From Bacillota bacterium (GTDB taxonomy: Bacteria > Bacillota > Clostridia > Christensenellales > SZUA-584): a stretch of 15,000 nucleotides of DNA. Below are positions 1 through 6,004 of the stretch, piece after piece. Position numbers and translations under genes: made by a program. The DNA is taken from NCBI GenBank assembly GCA_023441905.1, contig JAEZNC010000186.1:1-15000 (forward strand), read 5' to 3'. Within the stretch, counting starts at the first letter, position 1, and every line of letters starts with the position of its first letter. The notes under the pieces were generated by a model that did not search any database, was not told the origin of the DNA, and was given only the letters and a program-made list of their open reading frames with translations.

Positions 1-989
1 CCGTCATGCTGCCGCCGATGGCCATCTTCTTTCCTTTGTTCACGCTGCTCGAGGATCTGGGGTATTTGCCGAGGGTCGCGTTTAATCTTGATAAGTTCTT
101 TAAAAAAGCCAGCGCCTGCGGCAAGCAGGCGCTGACCATGTGCATGGGCTTTGGGTGCAACGCCGCGGGCGTTGTCGGCTGCCGCATTATCGATTCCCCG
201 AGAGAACGGTTAATCGCGACGATCACGAACTGCTTTGTGCCATGCAATGGGCGCTTTCCCACGCTGATCGCCATCATCACGATGTTCTTTGCCGCGCTCG
301 TTGCGGGGCCGTTCCAGTCTGTTATTTCGGCATTGCTGTTGGTCGGCGTCATTCTGCTGGGCATTGTCATGACGCTGTTTGTTTCCAAAATGCTCTCCAG
401 AACGGTGCTCAAGGGCCTTCCCTCTTCGTTTACGCTAGAGCTCCCGCCGTACCGCAAGCCGCAGATCGGTAAAATCATCGTCCGTTCCATATTCGACAGG
501 ACGCTGTTTGTGCTGGGGCGCGCGGTCACAGTGGCCGCACCCGCAGGCATGATCATATGGGTGCTTGCGAATATCACCGTGGGAGATTTGAGCCTGCTTG
601 CGCATGGGGCCGCGTTCTTTGACCCGTTTGCGCAGCTGATCGGCCTTGACGGTTTTATACTGATGGCGTTCATACTCGGCTTTCCTGCCAACGAAATCGT
701 CGTCCCGATCATCATCATGAGCTATATGGCCACAGGCAATTTGATCGAGCTCGATTCGCTGAGCCAGCTTCGGGCGTTGCTCGTGTCCCACGGCTGGACG
801 TGGCTGACAGCCGTCTGTATGATGCTGTTTTCGCTGATGCATTGGCCGTGCGGCACCACTTGCTGGACAATAAAAAAAGAAACGCAGAGCTGGAAATGGA
901 CGGCGGTGTCGTTTCTTGTGCCCACCGCCTGCGGCGTTGTCATCTGTTTCGTCGTCACCAGCGCTGCACGGTTGCTGGGCTTGGTTTAG
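1..989 (+). CDS. feoB: Ferrous iron transport protein B (FeoB), C-terminal part
   Basis: Membrane part of the GTP-driven Fe(II) importer; the N-terminal G domain and start lie outside the window. About 328 residues are visible, open from the left edge (the first codon is incomplete) to TAG at 987-989. The translation is very hydrophobic and contains the FeoB signatures: GFGCNAAGV followed by a CRIIDSPRERL segment, then PCNGRFPTLI, the equivalent of the conserved Gate motif (often SCSARLPVY in proteobacteria). The CNGRFPTL form is a variant I associate with clostridial FeoB proteins. The late segment ending MHWPCGTTCWTIKKET is the usual last Gate region before the C-terminal helix. The ORF ends 16 bases before a strong terminator, so no feoC follows in this unit. 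The call is firm; iron specificity is inferred from the family. Confidence 0.93.
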   Translation, partial: VMLPPMAIFFPLFTLLEDLGYLPRVAFNLDKFFKKASACGKQALTMCMGFGCNAAGVVGCRIIDSPRERLIATITNCFVPCNGRFPTLIAIITMFFAALVAGPFQSVISALLLVGVILLGIVMTLFVSKMLSRTVLKGLPSSFTLELPPYRKPQIGKIIVRSIFDRTLFVLGRAVTVAAPAGMIIWVLANITVGDLSLLAHGAAFFDPFAQLIGLDGFILMAFILGFPANEIVVPIIIMSYMATGNLIELDSLSQLRALLVSHGWTWLTAVCMMLFSLMHWPCGTTCWTIKKETQSWKWTAVSFLVPTACGVVICFVVTSAARLLGLV

Positions 990-1005
990 CCGGAGTCGTC
1001 GTCTT

Positions 1006-1039
1006 GCTCCAATTCCTTATTCGAATTGGAGCTTTTTTT
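1006..1039 (+). terminator. Intrinsic terminator of feoB
   Basis: Perfect 10-bp stem, GCTCCAATTC at 1006-1015 pairing with GAATTGGAGC at 1023-1032, with a 7-base loop and seven Ts at 1033-1039. It closes the feoB transcript, and the converging gene at 1054-1266 ends just beyond it. Confidence 0.9.
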
Positions 1040-1053
1040 CTGCTTGCTGTCCA

Positions 1054-1266
1054 TCATTGATTCGTATCGGCAAGGTAGCTTTCCCAAACCGTATCGAATA
1101 TGTCGGATGTGATATCGCACGTGTTGCCTGGGTTCAAAAAAGCCTGTATTTCCTCGCGGGTTCCTTCTTTGGGGAAGCTGTCTTCCTGAAAAGACATCAA
1201 ATCGGCCAGCGCGCCGCGCGGCGTTTTGCGTCCTTTATACTGCATCATCCAATCAAAAAAATTCAC
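1054..1266 (-). CDS. YozE-family SAM-like small protein
   Basis: A 70-residue soluble protein resembling the YozE_SAM_like family (formerly DUF1250), small Firmicute proteins with a sterile-alpha-motif-like helical fold and no established biochemical role. The family pattern is visible: an N-terminal FFDWMMQYKG helix, then a LADLMSFQEDSFPKEGT segment (B. subtilis YozE has a similar SFPK-T stretch), then FDTVWESYL near the end. A longer reading from TTG at 1290 is possible. I chose GTG at 1266 because AAAGGATGG lies about 8 bases upstream, and because the shorter protein matches the family's usual length and N-terminus. It is monocistronic and converges on feoB. Homology is recognised from memory of the family pattern, not from a search. 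Confidence 0.75.
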   Translation of the reverse strand: MNFFDWMMQYKGRKTPRGALADLMSFQEDSFPKEGTREEIQAFLNPGNTCDITSDIFDTVWESYLADTNQ

Positions 1267-1293
1267 TAATAACCATCCTTTACTTATCAAAAA

Positions 1294-1321
1294 ATTATCT
1301 ATTTATCACGAGATCATTCAA
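1294..1321 (-). promoter_or_regulatory. Candidate sigma-A promoter of the YozE-like gene
   Basis: On the minus strand, TTGAAT (1321-1316) is followed after 16 bases by GATAAT (1299-1294). The predicted start near 1287 leaves a leader of about 20 bases containing the ribosome site. Each hexamer is a fair match; spacing is one base short of ideal. Confidence 0.4.
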
Positions 1322-1450
1322 TACAAGATCAATCATATAGCGATGCGTCACAAAAATCAATTCCTGAAACCATCTCATGGATGTTGAATTAGAGGACTCT
1401 TGTATTTTATCTCGTATTATATAATGGATGACAATAAAAAGGAGTTGTTT

Positions 1451-1798
1451 ATGGATTCTGCGGACAAAGAAAAGATTGAGAGAATTATAAGGGACAGAAA
1501 AACGGCGCACACCGAGCTCAACAAAAAATCGGCCGTTTACCGCGCTTTTCTCGGCATGGAAGAAAAAGCGTTTGCGGACGGCGCGCTCACAAAACGCGAG
1601 AAAGAACTGATCGCGGTGGGCATCTCCGTAGTGATCAACTGCGAATCGTGCATGGAGTGGCATATTCATCAGGCGCTGCTGAGCGGCGCCGGCGAGCAGC
1701 AGGTGATTGAAGCCATTGAGGCCGGCATCGAGATGGGCGGCGGCCCCGCGACGGTATCGGCGCGATTCGCACTCAAAGCACTCGAATATCATCTATGA
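1451..1798 (+). CDS. Carboxymuconolactone decarboxylase (AhpD-like) family protein
   Basis: A 115-residue single-domain protein of the CMD/AhpD superfamily. Visible family features are a helical N-terminus, the LTKREKELIAVGISVVINC segment, and a CxxCxxxH motif (C64, C67, H71). That motif is the redox pair and neighbouring histidine of AhpD-type alkylhydroperoxidases. The C-terminal helix pair contains an EAGIEMGGGPA segment typical of the family. An upstream in-frame ATG near 1400 exists, but ATG 1451 has AAAAAGGAG at 1436-1444, so I start there. A TATAAT at 1420-1425 could be the -10 box, though no convincing -35 accompanies it. The motif suggests thiol-disulfide or peroxide-related chemistry, but substrate and partner are unknown. 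No ahpC, lpdA or other redox gene is adjacent. Confidence 0.85.
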   Translation: MDSADKEKIERIIRDRKTAHTELNKKSAVYRAFLGMEEKAFADGALTKREKELIAVGISVVINCESCMEWHIHQALLSGAGEQQVIEAIEAGIEMGGGPATVSARFALKALEYHL

Positions 1799-1924
1799 CA
1801 GTCGACTGCAGGCTGACCCCGCCTCGTGAAGTCTGTTTATACAGCGCCGTTGCCAATGTCACAAAAAAATAGAATTCATAATAAGATGGTATTAGCAAAC
1901 GTTGAATGAAAGGGAGCGAAAGCC

Positions 1925-2140
1925 ATGTCATTAGAATTCGACCGGGACAGCGTATTGGGCGAGCTTGAAGATAATATCGACGAATGCGTATGCGTGACCA
2001 CGTCGGGCGGCTGCTTTAGAGGGCTATTAACAGGGGTTTCGGATGATGCCATCAAGATTGTATGCCGCGGATGCGTGACCATTGTTCGTCTCAGAGATAT
2101 TGAAGCCGTGACATTTTGCATCAGAAATTTCTGTTGTTAG
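1925..2140 (+). CDS. Cysteine-rich Sm-like small protein, function unknown
   Basis: A 71-residue protein starting at ATG 1925 with AAAGGGAG at 1909-1916 and ending at a TAG followed by a good terminator, so it is a compact independent gene. Residues about 14-66 alternate like a five-strand SH3/Sm barrel: an ECVCVTTSGGCFRGLLTGV stretch, then DDAIKIV, then CVTIVRLRDIEAVTF. This is the same rhythm as bacterial Sm-like families such as DUF2642/YuzF found in spore formers. It has eight cysteines, ending in CC, which is high for a cytosolic protein and is reminiscent of spore-coat or metal-binding small proteins. There is no signal peptide or membrane segment. Family assignment is by fold pattern only; function is not known. 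Confidence 0.75.
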   Translation: MSLEFDRDSVLGELEDNIDECVCVTTSGGCFRGLLTGVSDDAIKIVCRGCVTIVRLRDIEAVTFCIRNFCC

Positions 2141-2154
2141 CAGGAAATACATAG

Positions 2155-2178
2155 GCGGCCGAATCCGGCCGCTTTTGT
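2155..2178 (+). terminator. Intrinsic terminator of the small cysteine-rich gene
   Basis: Perfect 7-bp GC stem GCGGCCG (2155-2161) with CGGCCGC (2166-2172), a 4-base loop, then TTTTGTT. It lies 14 bases after the stop codon at 2140. It faces the minus-strand unit ending at 2213 and could partly block it too, but the minus side has no T run. Confidence 0.85.
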
Positions 2179-2212
2179 TATTCTCAATAATTTTTTAACG
2201 ACGGTTCGTTGT

Positions 2213-2464
2213 TCAGCCTTGCAGACCTTTTTCCTGACGCTCCATGTTCTCGACGACCACATCATAAATGTCGCCCAAAGAAGCGCAGTACTCAAGCACT
2301 TTCCACGGGGTGTTGGTATGAAAATGAATCTTGATCAGGTTTTCGTCGCCGACGGCAATCAAGCTGTCGCCTTCAAAATGGCCGGAAATATAAGCGTTGA
2401 TCTCATCCTCCGATAAACCGTGTCCGTCAATCAGCAATTGGGTGTCGAATTTAAATTCCAGCAT
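2213..2464 (-). CDS. Stand-alone FakA/YloV-like (DAK-associated) domain protein
   Basis: An 83-residue protein that matches only one piece of the much larger fatty-acid kinase subunit FakA (YloV, about 550 residues). The visible signature is GDSLIAVGDENLIKIHFHTN, the widely conserved segment of the domain after the DhaL kinase part, followed by PWKVLEYCASLGDIYDVVVENMERQ. The two histidines of HFH (H47, H49) are kept. The start FKFDTQLLIDG resembles the beginning of that domain in FakA, but with D where many FakA proteins have C. No DhaL ATP-binding domain and no FakB-type partner is present here. It has a good site, AAAAAGGAG, about 8 bases before ATG 2464, and lies 28 bases after the YgjP-like gene, so the two are probably co-transcribed. 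Function unknown; it is not a kinase by itself. Confidence 0.8.
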   Translation of the reverse strand: MLEFKFDTQLLIDGHGLSEDEINAYISGHFEGDSLIAVGDENLIKIHFHTNTPWKVLEYCASLGDIYDVVVENMERQEKGLQG

Positions 2465-2492
2465 ATCGATTCTCCTTTTTTATTATATTGTT

Positions 2493-3197
2493 TTAAAAAT
2501 CCACAAGGCCATACTCTTCCAGACGCTTGTCGTATGCCCGTCTGCCGGGAAAATAGGTGTCGAGCGCCTTGTAGAATGCGCGCGAATGGCTCGGCGTTTG
2601 CAGATGGCACAGCTCGTGCATAATCACATAATCGATCAAATCCGTCTCACAGCGCAGCAAATGCACCGAGAGGCTTAAAGTCAGCCGCCGCGTGTTGATG
2701 CTGCCCCATCGCGTGAGCATGTTTCTCACCGAGAGCTTGATCTCGCCCGCAGGCGCGGCGCTGTAGATTTTGAGCATTTGGCCAAGCCTCTGTGAAAAAA
2801 CCGCCTTGGCCGTGCGCGTGAGAAACCTTGCAAACAGCGTTTTCGTGCTCTGCCCGGGCGGCACACAGAGCACGAGCTCGGTGCCTTTCAGCCCCGCAAA
2901 AGCCTTTTCATCGTGCACCACGCGCAGGGTGCAGCGCTTCCCCGCCATGAAGAAGCCGTCGCCGCTTGCGTATGAAGTCGGATAACAGCGGCTGCGCTTC
3001 GTTTCCACCGATTCAAGCCGCTCTTTGATATAGCTCTCATGCTGGGCCACGAATGCGATGATGCGGTTTTCGGGCAGATAATGCGGTGCGGACACACAGA
3101 CGCGCTTGTCCCCCGTCACGCGAATGCGCATGTTCTTCATCTTTTTACGCTGAATCATAAACTTAAGGCCGCTCAGCGTTGCCGCGTCTTTTTTCAT
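2493..3197 (-). CDS. YgjP-like zinc metallopeptidase (M48/SprT-related, DUF45)
   Basis: A 234-residue protein of the YgjP-like family. The N-terminal half carries the usual basic strand pattern (IQRKKMKNMRIRVTGDKRVCVSAP), then the LPENRIIAFVAQHESYIKERL helix. The catalytic half contains the RWGSINTRRLTLSLSVHLLRC segment and HELCH at 194-198, with a further histidine at 204 in SHSRAFY; these are the zinc ligands and catalytic glutamate of the family. No signal peptide is present, so it is probably cytoplasmic. Family members are widespread and poorly characterised, some being linked to restriction loci, but no such genes are nearby. ATG 3197 keeps the whole family N-terminus. AAGGG lies very close upstream, and a possible TAGAAT -10 at 3211-3206 would give an almost leaderless transcript. 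Confidence 0.88.
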   Translation of the reverse strand: MKKDAATLSGLKFMIQRKKMKNMRIRVTGDKRVCVSAPHYLPENRIIAFVAQHESYIKERLESVETKRSRCYPTSYASGDGFFMAGKRCTLRVVHDEKAFAGLKGTELVLCVPPGQSTKTLFARFLTRTAKAVFSQRLGQMLKIYSAAPAGEIKLSVRNMLTRWGSINTRRLTLSLSVHLLRCETDLIDYVIMHELCHLQTPSHSRAFYKALDTYFPGRRAYDKRLEEYGLVDF

Positions 3198-3262
3198 ATG
3201 CCCTTATTCTACACAAAATATGCGGTGTTGTCTTGTGCAACGCTTAAAATTTTGAGCACAAA

Positions 3263-3519
3263 AAGGAGGCAGACTGCTGTCTGCCCCTTGTTCAGCGTAT
3301 TAAAACCTCTTTTTTTGTGGCTCCCTCTGATGAGGAGATTGGGGCTGTCACCGACAGGTGATTTGGGCAGAGGATATGATTCGATATCGGTTATTCCCTT
3401 TTCATGCCACTTCGCGATGCATCACTTCAAGGCTCGTCATTTGACGACACCGGAGGGTGACTAAAAAGCTCTATACGCTTTATCGACAGCCTGAAGAGGC
3501 AGATCGGTATCTGCCTCTT
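3263..3519. repeat. Gene-free stretch with paired hairpins, possible degenerate interspersed repeat
   Basis: No credible gene lies between 3198 and 3551. The stretch is bounded by two similar hairpins that are also imperfect direct copies of each other: AAGGAGGCAGAC (3263-3274) with its complement at 3279-3289, and AAGAGGCAGAT (3494-3504) with its complement at 3509-3519. Between them are more palindromes: TCACC-GACA-GGTGA near 3348-3361 and CGTCA-TT-TGACG near 3434-3447. A GTGGCTCCCTCTGATGAGGAG segment near 3317 resembles, in my memory, non-coding palindromic repeats common in gut Clostridia. The internal copy is imperfect, so it would be a decayed element. Whether related copies exist elsewhere in the genome cannot be seen here. 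Confidence 0.4.
3494..3519 (-). terminator. Candidate terminator hairpin downstream of the 2TM-repeat gene
   Basis: Perfect 11-bp stem with a CGGT loop, 32 bases after the stop codon of the minus-strand gene ending at 3552. It is the first strong hairpin the transcript meets, but only two Ts follow immediately on the minus strand. A weaker AAAGC/GCTTT hairpin with a T run follows at about 3466-3482. Termination is likely here but the T tract is poor. Confidence 0.4.
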
Positions 3520-3551
3520 ATCAGCCATTGTCCCCAATACCCACGAAATGA

Positions 3552-5096
3552 TTAACTTGCCAGCCTTTTTTTACGCATACCGTGGAAACCAACGCTGAGC
3601 GGCCACCACAGCACACCGAACACCACGAACACGCTCCACGGAAACGCGGGCGATGTCATCACATTGATCATGACCACGAGCGCAATGATGAGCAGACTGC
3701 CCGTGATTGAAAAGACGAGTGCGCTTTTCCTGCAGGCAACCGCCGCAGGCCACCAAAGCAGAGCGAACAACGGAAACAGGCCCCACAGGAATCCGGGCGA
3801 CGTGATCAAATTGATCGTCATCAGCGTGGCAATGGCCAATACCGTGCCCGCCGCCGCAAACGAAAACGGCTTATGTTTGCCTGCAAAGCCCGCCGCGAGC
3901 GGCCACCACAGCAGCCCGAGCGACGGAAATAAGCCCCACAGAAATCCGGGCGACGTGATCAAGTTGATCGTCATCAGCGTGGCAATACCAAGGACCGCGC
4001 CCGCCGCCGAAAACGCAAACGGCTTGTGTTTACCTGCAAAACCCGCCGCGAGCGGCCACCAGAGCATGCCGAGCGACGGATACACACTCCACGGGTATCC
4101 CGCTGACGTGGTCAGATTCACGACGGCAAAGAACACGATGCTGAGCAGTGTCGCCGCCACCGAATAAGCGAACCACCTTTTGCTACGCGCAAACATCAGC
4201 GTCATCGGCCACCAGAGTATCGCAAACGCCGGGTAATGCGCCCACAGCGCACCGGGCGAATAGATGGCGTTGACCGCCGCAAAGAACACGATGCTCAGCA
4301 CGCTCATCACAGCCGCATACCGATGCGGGCAGTAGCGGCCATAAGAGTATACCGACAACGGCCACCAGAGCACCGCGAAGGCCACGAATATCACCCATGG
4401 GCTCAGCGGCTCTAAAAAGAGGTTCAGCGCACCATAGTAGGCGATAATCACATTAGAAGCGATGACGGAGAATCTGAAACCTCCGAGCCGTTTGCCCGCA
4501 TACATCGCGATCGGCCAGAAAATAACGGGGAAGCATGCATACAGTGCCCACGGATAGGGCGAGTTGAGCAGGTTCACCACGATCAGAAACGCGATGGTGA
4601 GCAGCGCGCCCGCCACTGAAAACGGCTTTTGCCTGTCTTTAAAGTAAAGGCTGAGCGGCCACCACAGCGCTGCATATATCAGGTACACGGCCCAAAACTC
4701 ATTCGGTGTCAGCAGCAGGTTGATGATGGTGAAATAGAGAATCAACAGCACGCTGAACAGTATCGCAATCGGAATTGAAACCATCTTGTTCCGAAGGTAT
4801 ACGCCTGCTGGGAAGCAGAGCAGCAGCGGAACGGTATACAAAAACCATAGGGTACCCGGCGTCACAACATAATTCACCACAGCGAGAAAAACAAGCGTCA
4901 GCAAACTTGCTGAGAGAGCGAAGGCGAAATAATGCCTCCTGCTGCACAGCACCAGGCCAAGCGGCCACCAGATGACGGCGTATATCGGATAGATGCACCA
5001 AAGGACCCCCGGCGATGTGATGAGATTGACCACCGCCAGCATGGCCGCAATCAGAATTGCGCCTACGATGGAAAACGGCGTTTTGTAGCTTTTCAT
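3552..5096 (-). CDS. Polytopic membrane protein of ten tandem 2TM modules
   Basis: A 514-residue integral membrane protein built of ten head-to-tail modules of about 51 residues. Each module reads roughly as a hydrophobic helix ending in N-x-x-TSP, a short turn with LW or PW, then a second helix ending in LWWPL and a short basic or polar loop. This N-TSP-LW-P pattern is that of the 2TM domain family (PF13239-type) that commonly follows PadR/HAAS genes. Twenty membrane segments are predicted by eye. Modules 8 (3870-4022) and 9 (3717-3869) are nearly identical. An in-frame reading continues upstream to 5426, giving 624 residues. I start at ATG 5096 because GAGAGGTGG precedes it by 4 bases, and because the upstream residues are an out-of-frame reading of the HAAS gene. 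No enzyme motif is seen; a regulatory or envelope-sensing role is only a guess from context. Confidence 0.8.
   Translation of the reverse strand: MKSYKTPFSIVGAILIAAMLAVVNLITSPGVLWCIYPIYAVIWWPLGLVLCSRRHYFAFALSASLLTLVFLAVVNYVVTPGTLWFLYTVPLLLCFPAGVYLRNKMVSIPIAILFSVLLILYFTIINLLLTPNEFWAVYLIYAALWWPLSLYFKDRQKPFSVAGALLTIAFLIVVNLLNSPYPWALYACFPVIFWPIAMYAGKRLGGFRFSVIASNVIIAYYGALNLFLEPLSPWVIFVAFAVLWWPLSVYSYGRYCPHRYAAVMSVLSIVFFAAVNAIYSPGALWAHYPAFAILWWPMTLMFARSKRWFAYSVAATLLSIVFFAVVNLTTSAGYPWSVYPSLGMLWWPLAAGFAGKHKPFAFSAAGAVLGIATLMTINLITSPGFLWGLFPSLGLLWWPLAAGFAGKHKPFSFAAAGTVLAIATLMTINLITSPGFLWGLFPLFALLWWPAAVACRKSALVFSITGSLLIIALVVMINVMTSPAFPWSVFVVFGVLWWPLSVGFHGMRKKRLAS
3717..4175 (-). repeat. Three near-identical 153-bp tandem units within the 2TM gene
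   Basis: Units at 3717-3869, 3870-4022 and 4023-4175 correspond to modules 9, 8 and 7. Units 9 and 8 share a 44-base run with one mismatch (around 3791-3834 and 3944-3987). Units 8 and 7 share almost identical DNA at the end encoding GLLWWPLAAGFAGKHK-like residues (the low-coordinate part of each unit). The other seven modules are much more diverged in DNA, so this part is a recent tandem duplication or a gene-conversion product. Confidence 0.85.
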
Positions 5097-5109
5097 GTTT
5101 CCACCTCTC

Positions 5110-5426
5110 TTACTTCTTGTACTTGAGCCAGCGGAAGAACATGGAGAGCGGCCACCACAGCACACCGAATACCCAAGCTGCAGCCCCGCGCTGGTTCTTT
5201 TCATCGGCATTATCTGCTGGTTCCGAAGTTCATCCCGTATATCGCTGATGTCACCAAACTCCACAATGGCACGGTTAATCGCATCCTCTTCGGCCTTGCC
5301 CTGGGCCATCAGGTCGTTCACCTTCTCCTGCAGATTCTCTACAATTTCTCTTTTCAACGACTCTTTGCGCTCACTGTCGGGTATTTCCCGAAACAGTGCA
5401 TCCACATGCTCCTGAACGGTTTTCAT
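5110..5426 (-). pseudogene. HAAS-domain membrane protein, gene with a -1 frameshift
   Basis: The first 70 or so residues (MKTVQEHVDALFREIP through FGDISDIRDELRNQ) are a HAAS/DUF1700-type helical domain, the usual partner of PadR regulators. After DELRN the current frame turns into implausible residues (for example CCGGRSPCSSAGSSTRSKRG). A frame shifted by one base, open after the TGA at 5232-5230, instead reads a polar linker and then AAAWVFGVLWWPLSMFFRW, ending at TAA 5112-5110. That tail has the same LWWPL module as the downstream gene, and 5146-5169 is identical over 24 bases to 3597-3620 in that gene. One missing base between about 5229 and 5190 explains this; the intact protein would be about 105 residues. 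Its ATG overlaps the padR stop (ATGA). The alternatives are a sequencing error or a true decayed gene. Confidence 0.72.
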
Positions 5427-5758
5427 TTATGCTCCTCCGCTTCCATAAAAATATCGATAATCTCTTTGGTTTTGCGCCATTCTTCCACTTCTTCCCGAAA
5501 GAATGCTCGCCCGAGCGGCGTGATGCTGTAATAGCGCCGCCTGCCGCCCAGCGACACATCTCCCTCGTATGAGGTGATCAGCTCCTTCTTCTCCAAACGC
5601 TGAAACACTGCGTACAGTGTGGCTTCCTTGATCGCAAACCGATCCTGCGTTCGGCTGCTGATTTCCTTGCTGATTTCGTAACCGTAGCGGTCCTTCTCCA
5701 TGATCAGGCGCAAAATGATCGGATCCAGATGGCCTCTTAAAATATCGCTGCTGATCAT
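5423..5758 (-). CDS. PadR-family transcriptional regulator
   Basis: A 111-residue winged-helix protein. The N-terminus (DILRGHLDPIILRLIMEKDRYGYEISKEI) is the standard PadR opening. It is followed by the recognition helix region KEATLYAVFQRLEKKELI and the wing segment LGGRRRYYSITPLGRAFF. The short C-terminal helix fits the PadR-s2 size class. AAAGGTGG lies 6 bases before ATG 5758. The last codons overlap the ATG of the HAAS gene, so translation is coupled. PadR proteins usually repress their own operon and respond to small molecules or membrane stress. The operator candidates just upstream at 5812-5837 fit autoregulation. The inducer is unknown. Confidence 0.95.
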   Translation of the reverse strand: MISSDILRGHLDPIILRLIMEKDRYGYEISKEISSRTQDRFAIKEATLYAVFQRLEKKELITSYEGDVSLGGRRRYYSITPLGRAFFREEVEEWRKTKEIIDIFMEAEEHK

Positions 5759-5811
5759 ATATCCACCTTTCTTGCTTTACTCTTTCAGACAGTGTTCTAG
5801 CGCATTGTGCA

Positions 5812-5837
5812 CTATGTGATAGAGTTCTATCTGATAG
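5812..5837. promoter_or_regulatory. Candidate PadR operator, two CTATSTGATAG copies
   Basis: Two 11-base near-palindromes that differ at one base, CTATGTGATAG (5812-5822) and CTATCTGATAG (5827-5837), are separated by AGTT. The junction forms another perfect palindrome, GATAGA-GT-TCTATC (5818-5831). The site overlaps the predicted transcription start of padR, as expected for a repressor site. Binding is inferred from position and symmetry. Confidence 0.6.
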
Positions 5838-5841
5838 GGCA

Positions 5842-5870
5842 ATCTTAATTCCTTTTTTTGTTTTTGTCAA
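5842..5870 (-). promoter_or_regulatory. Sigma-A promoter of the padR operon
   Basis: Minus strand: a consensus TTGACA (5870-5865), 17 bases, then TAAGAT (5847-5842). The predicted start near 5835 gives a leader of about 77 bases and places the palindromic sites at 5812-5837 on and just after the start site. Confidence 0.7.
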
Positions 5871-6004
5871 CGCCTTTTTTTGTCTTTTTTATTTGTCACA
5901 TTGTTTGTTTTCGTATACCGATTCATGCCGGTTTGAAATTTTTACAGGCTATGTTTTTGCCTTGTGCGCAAATAATAATGTTATCTTTTTAGCAGGGAAC
6001 GGTT

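Noticed and set aside
3664..4167. Plus-strand open frame of 167 codons with internal repeats, antisense to the 2TM gene
   Set aside because: Its repeats merely mirror the 153-bp DNA units of the real gene; no ribosome site and no protein-like composition.
5933..5979. Possible murA promoter (TTGAAA at 5933, A+T-rich TAATAAT at 5973)
   Set aside because: Spacing is far from 16-18 bases and no other pairing of boxes is convincing, so no murA promoter is claimed.
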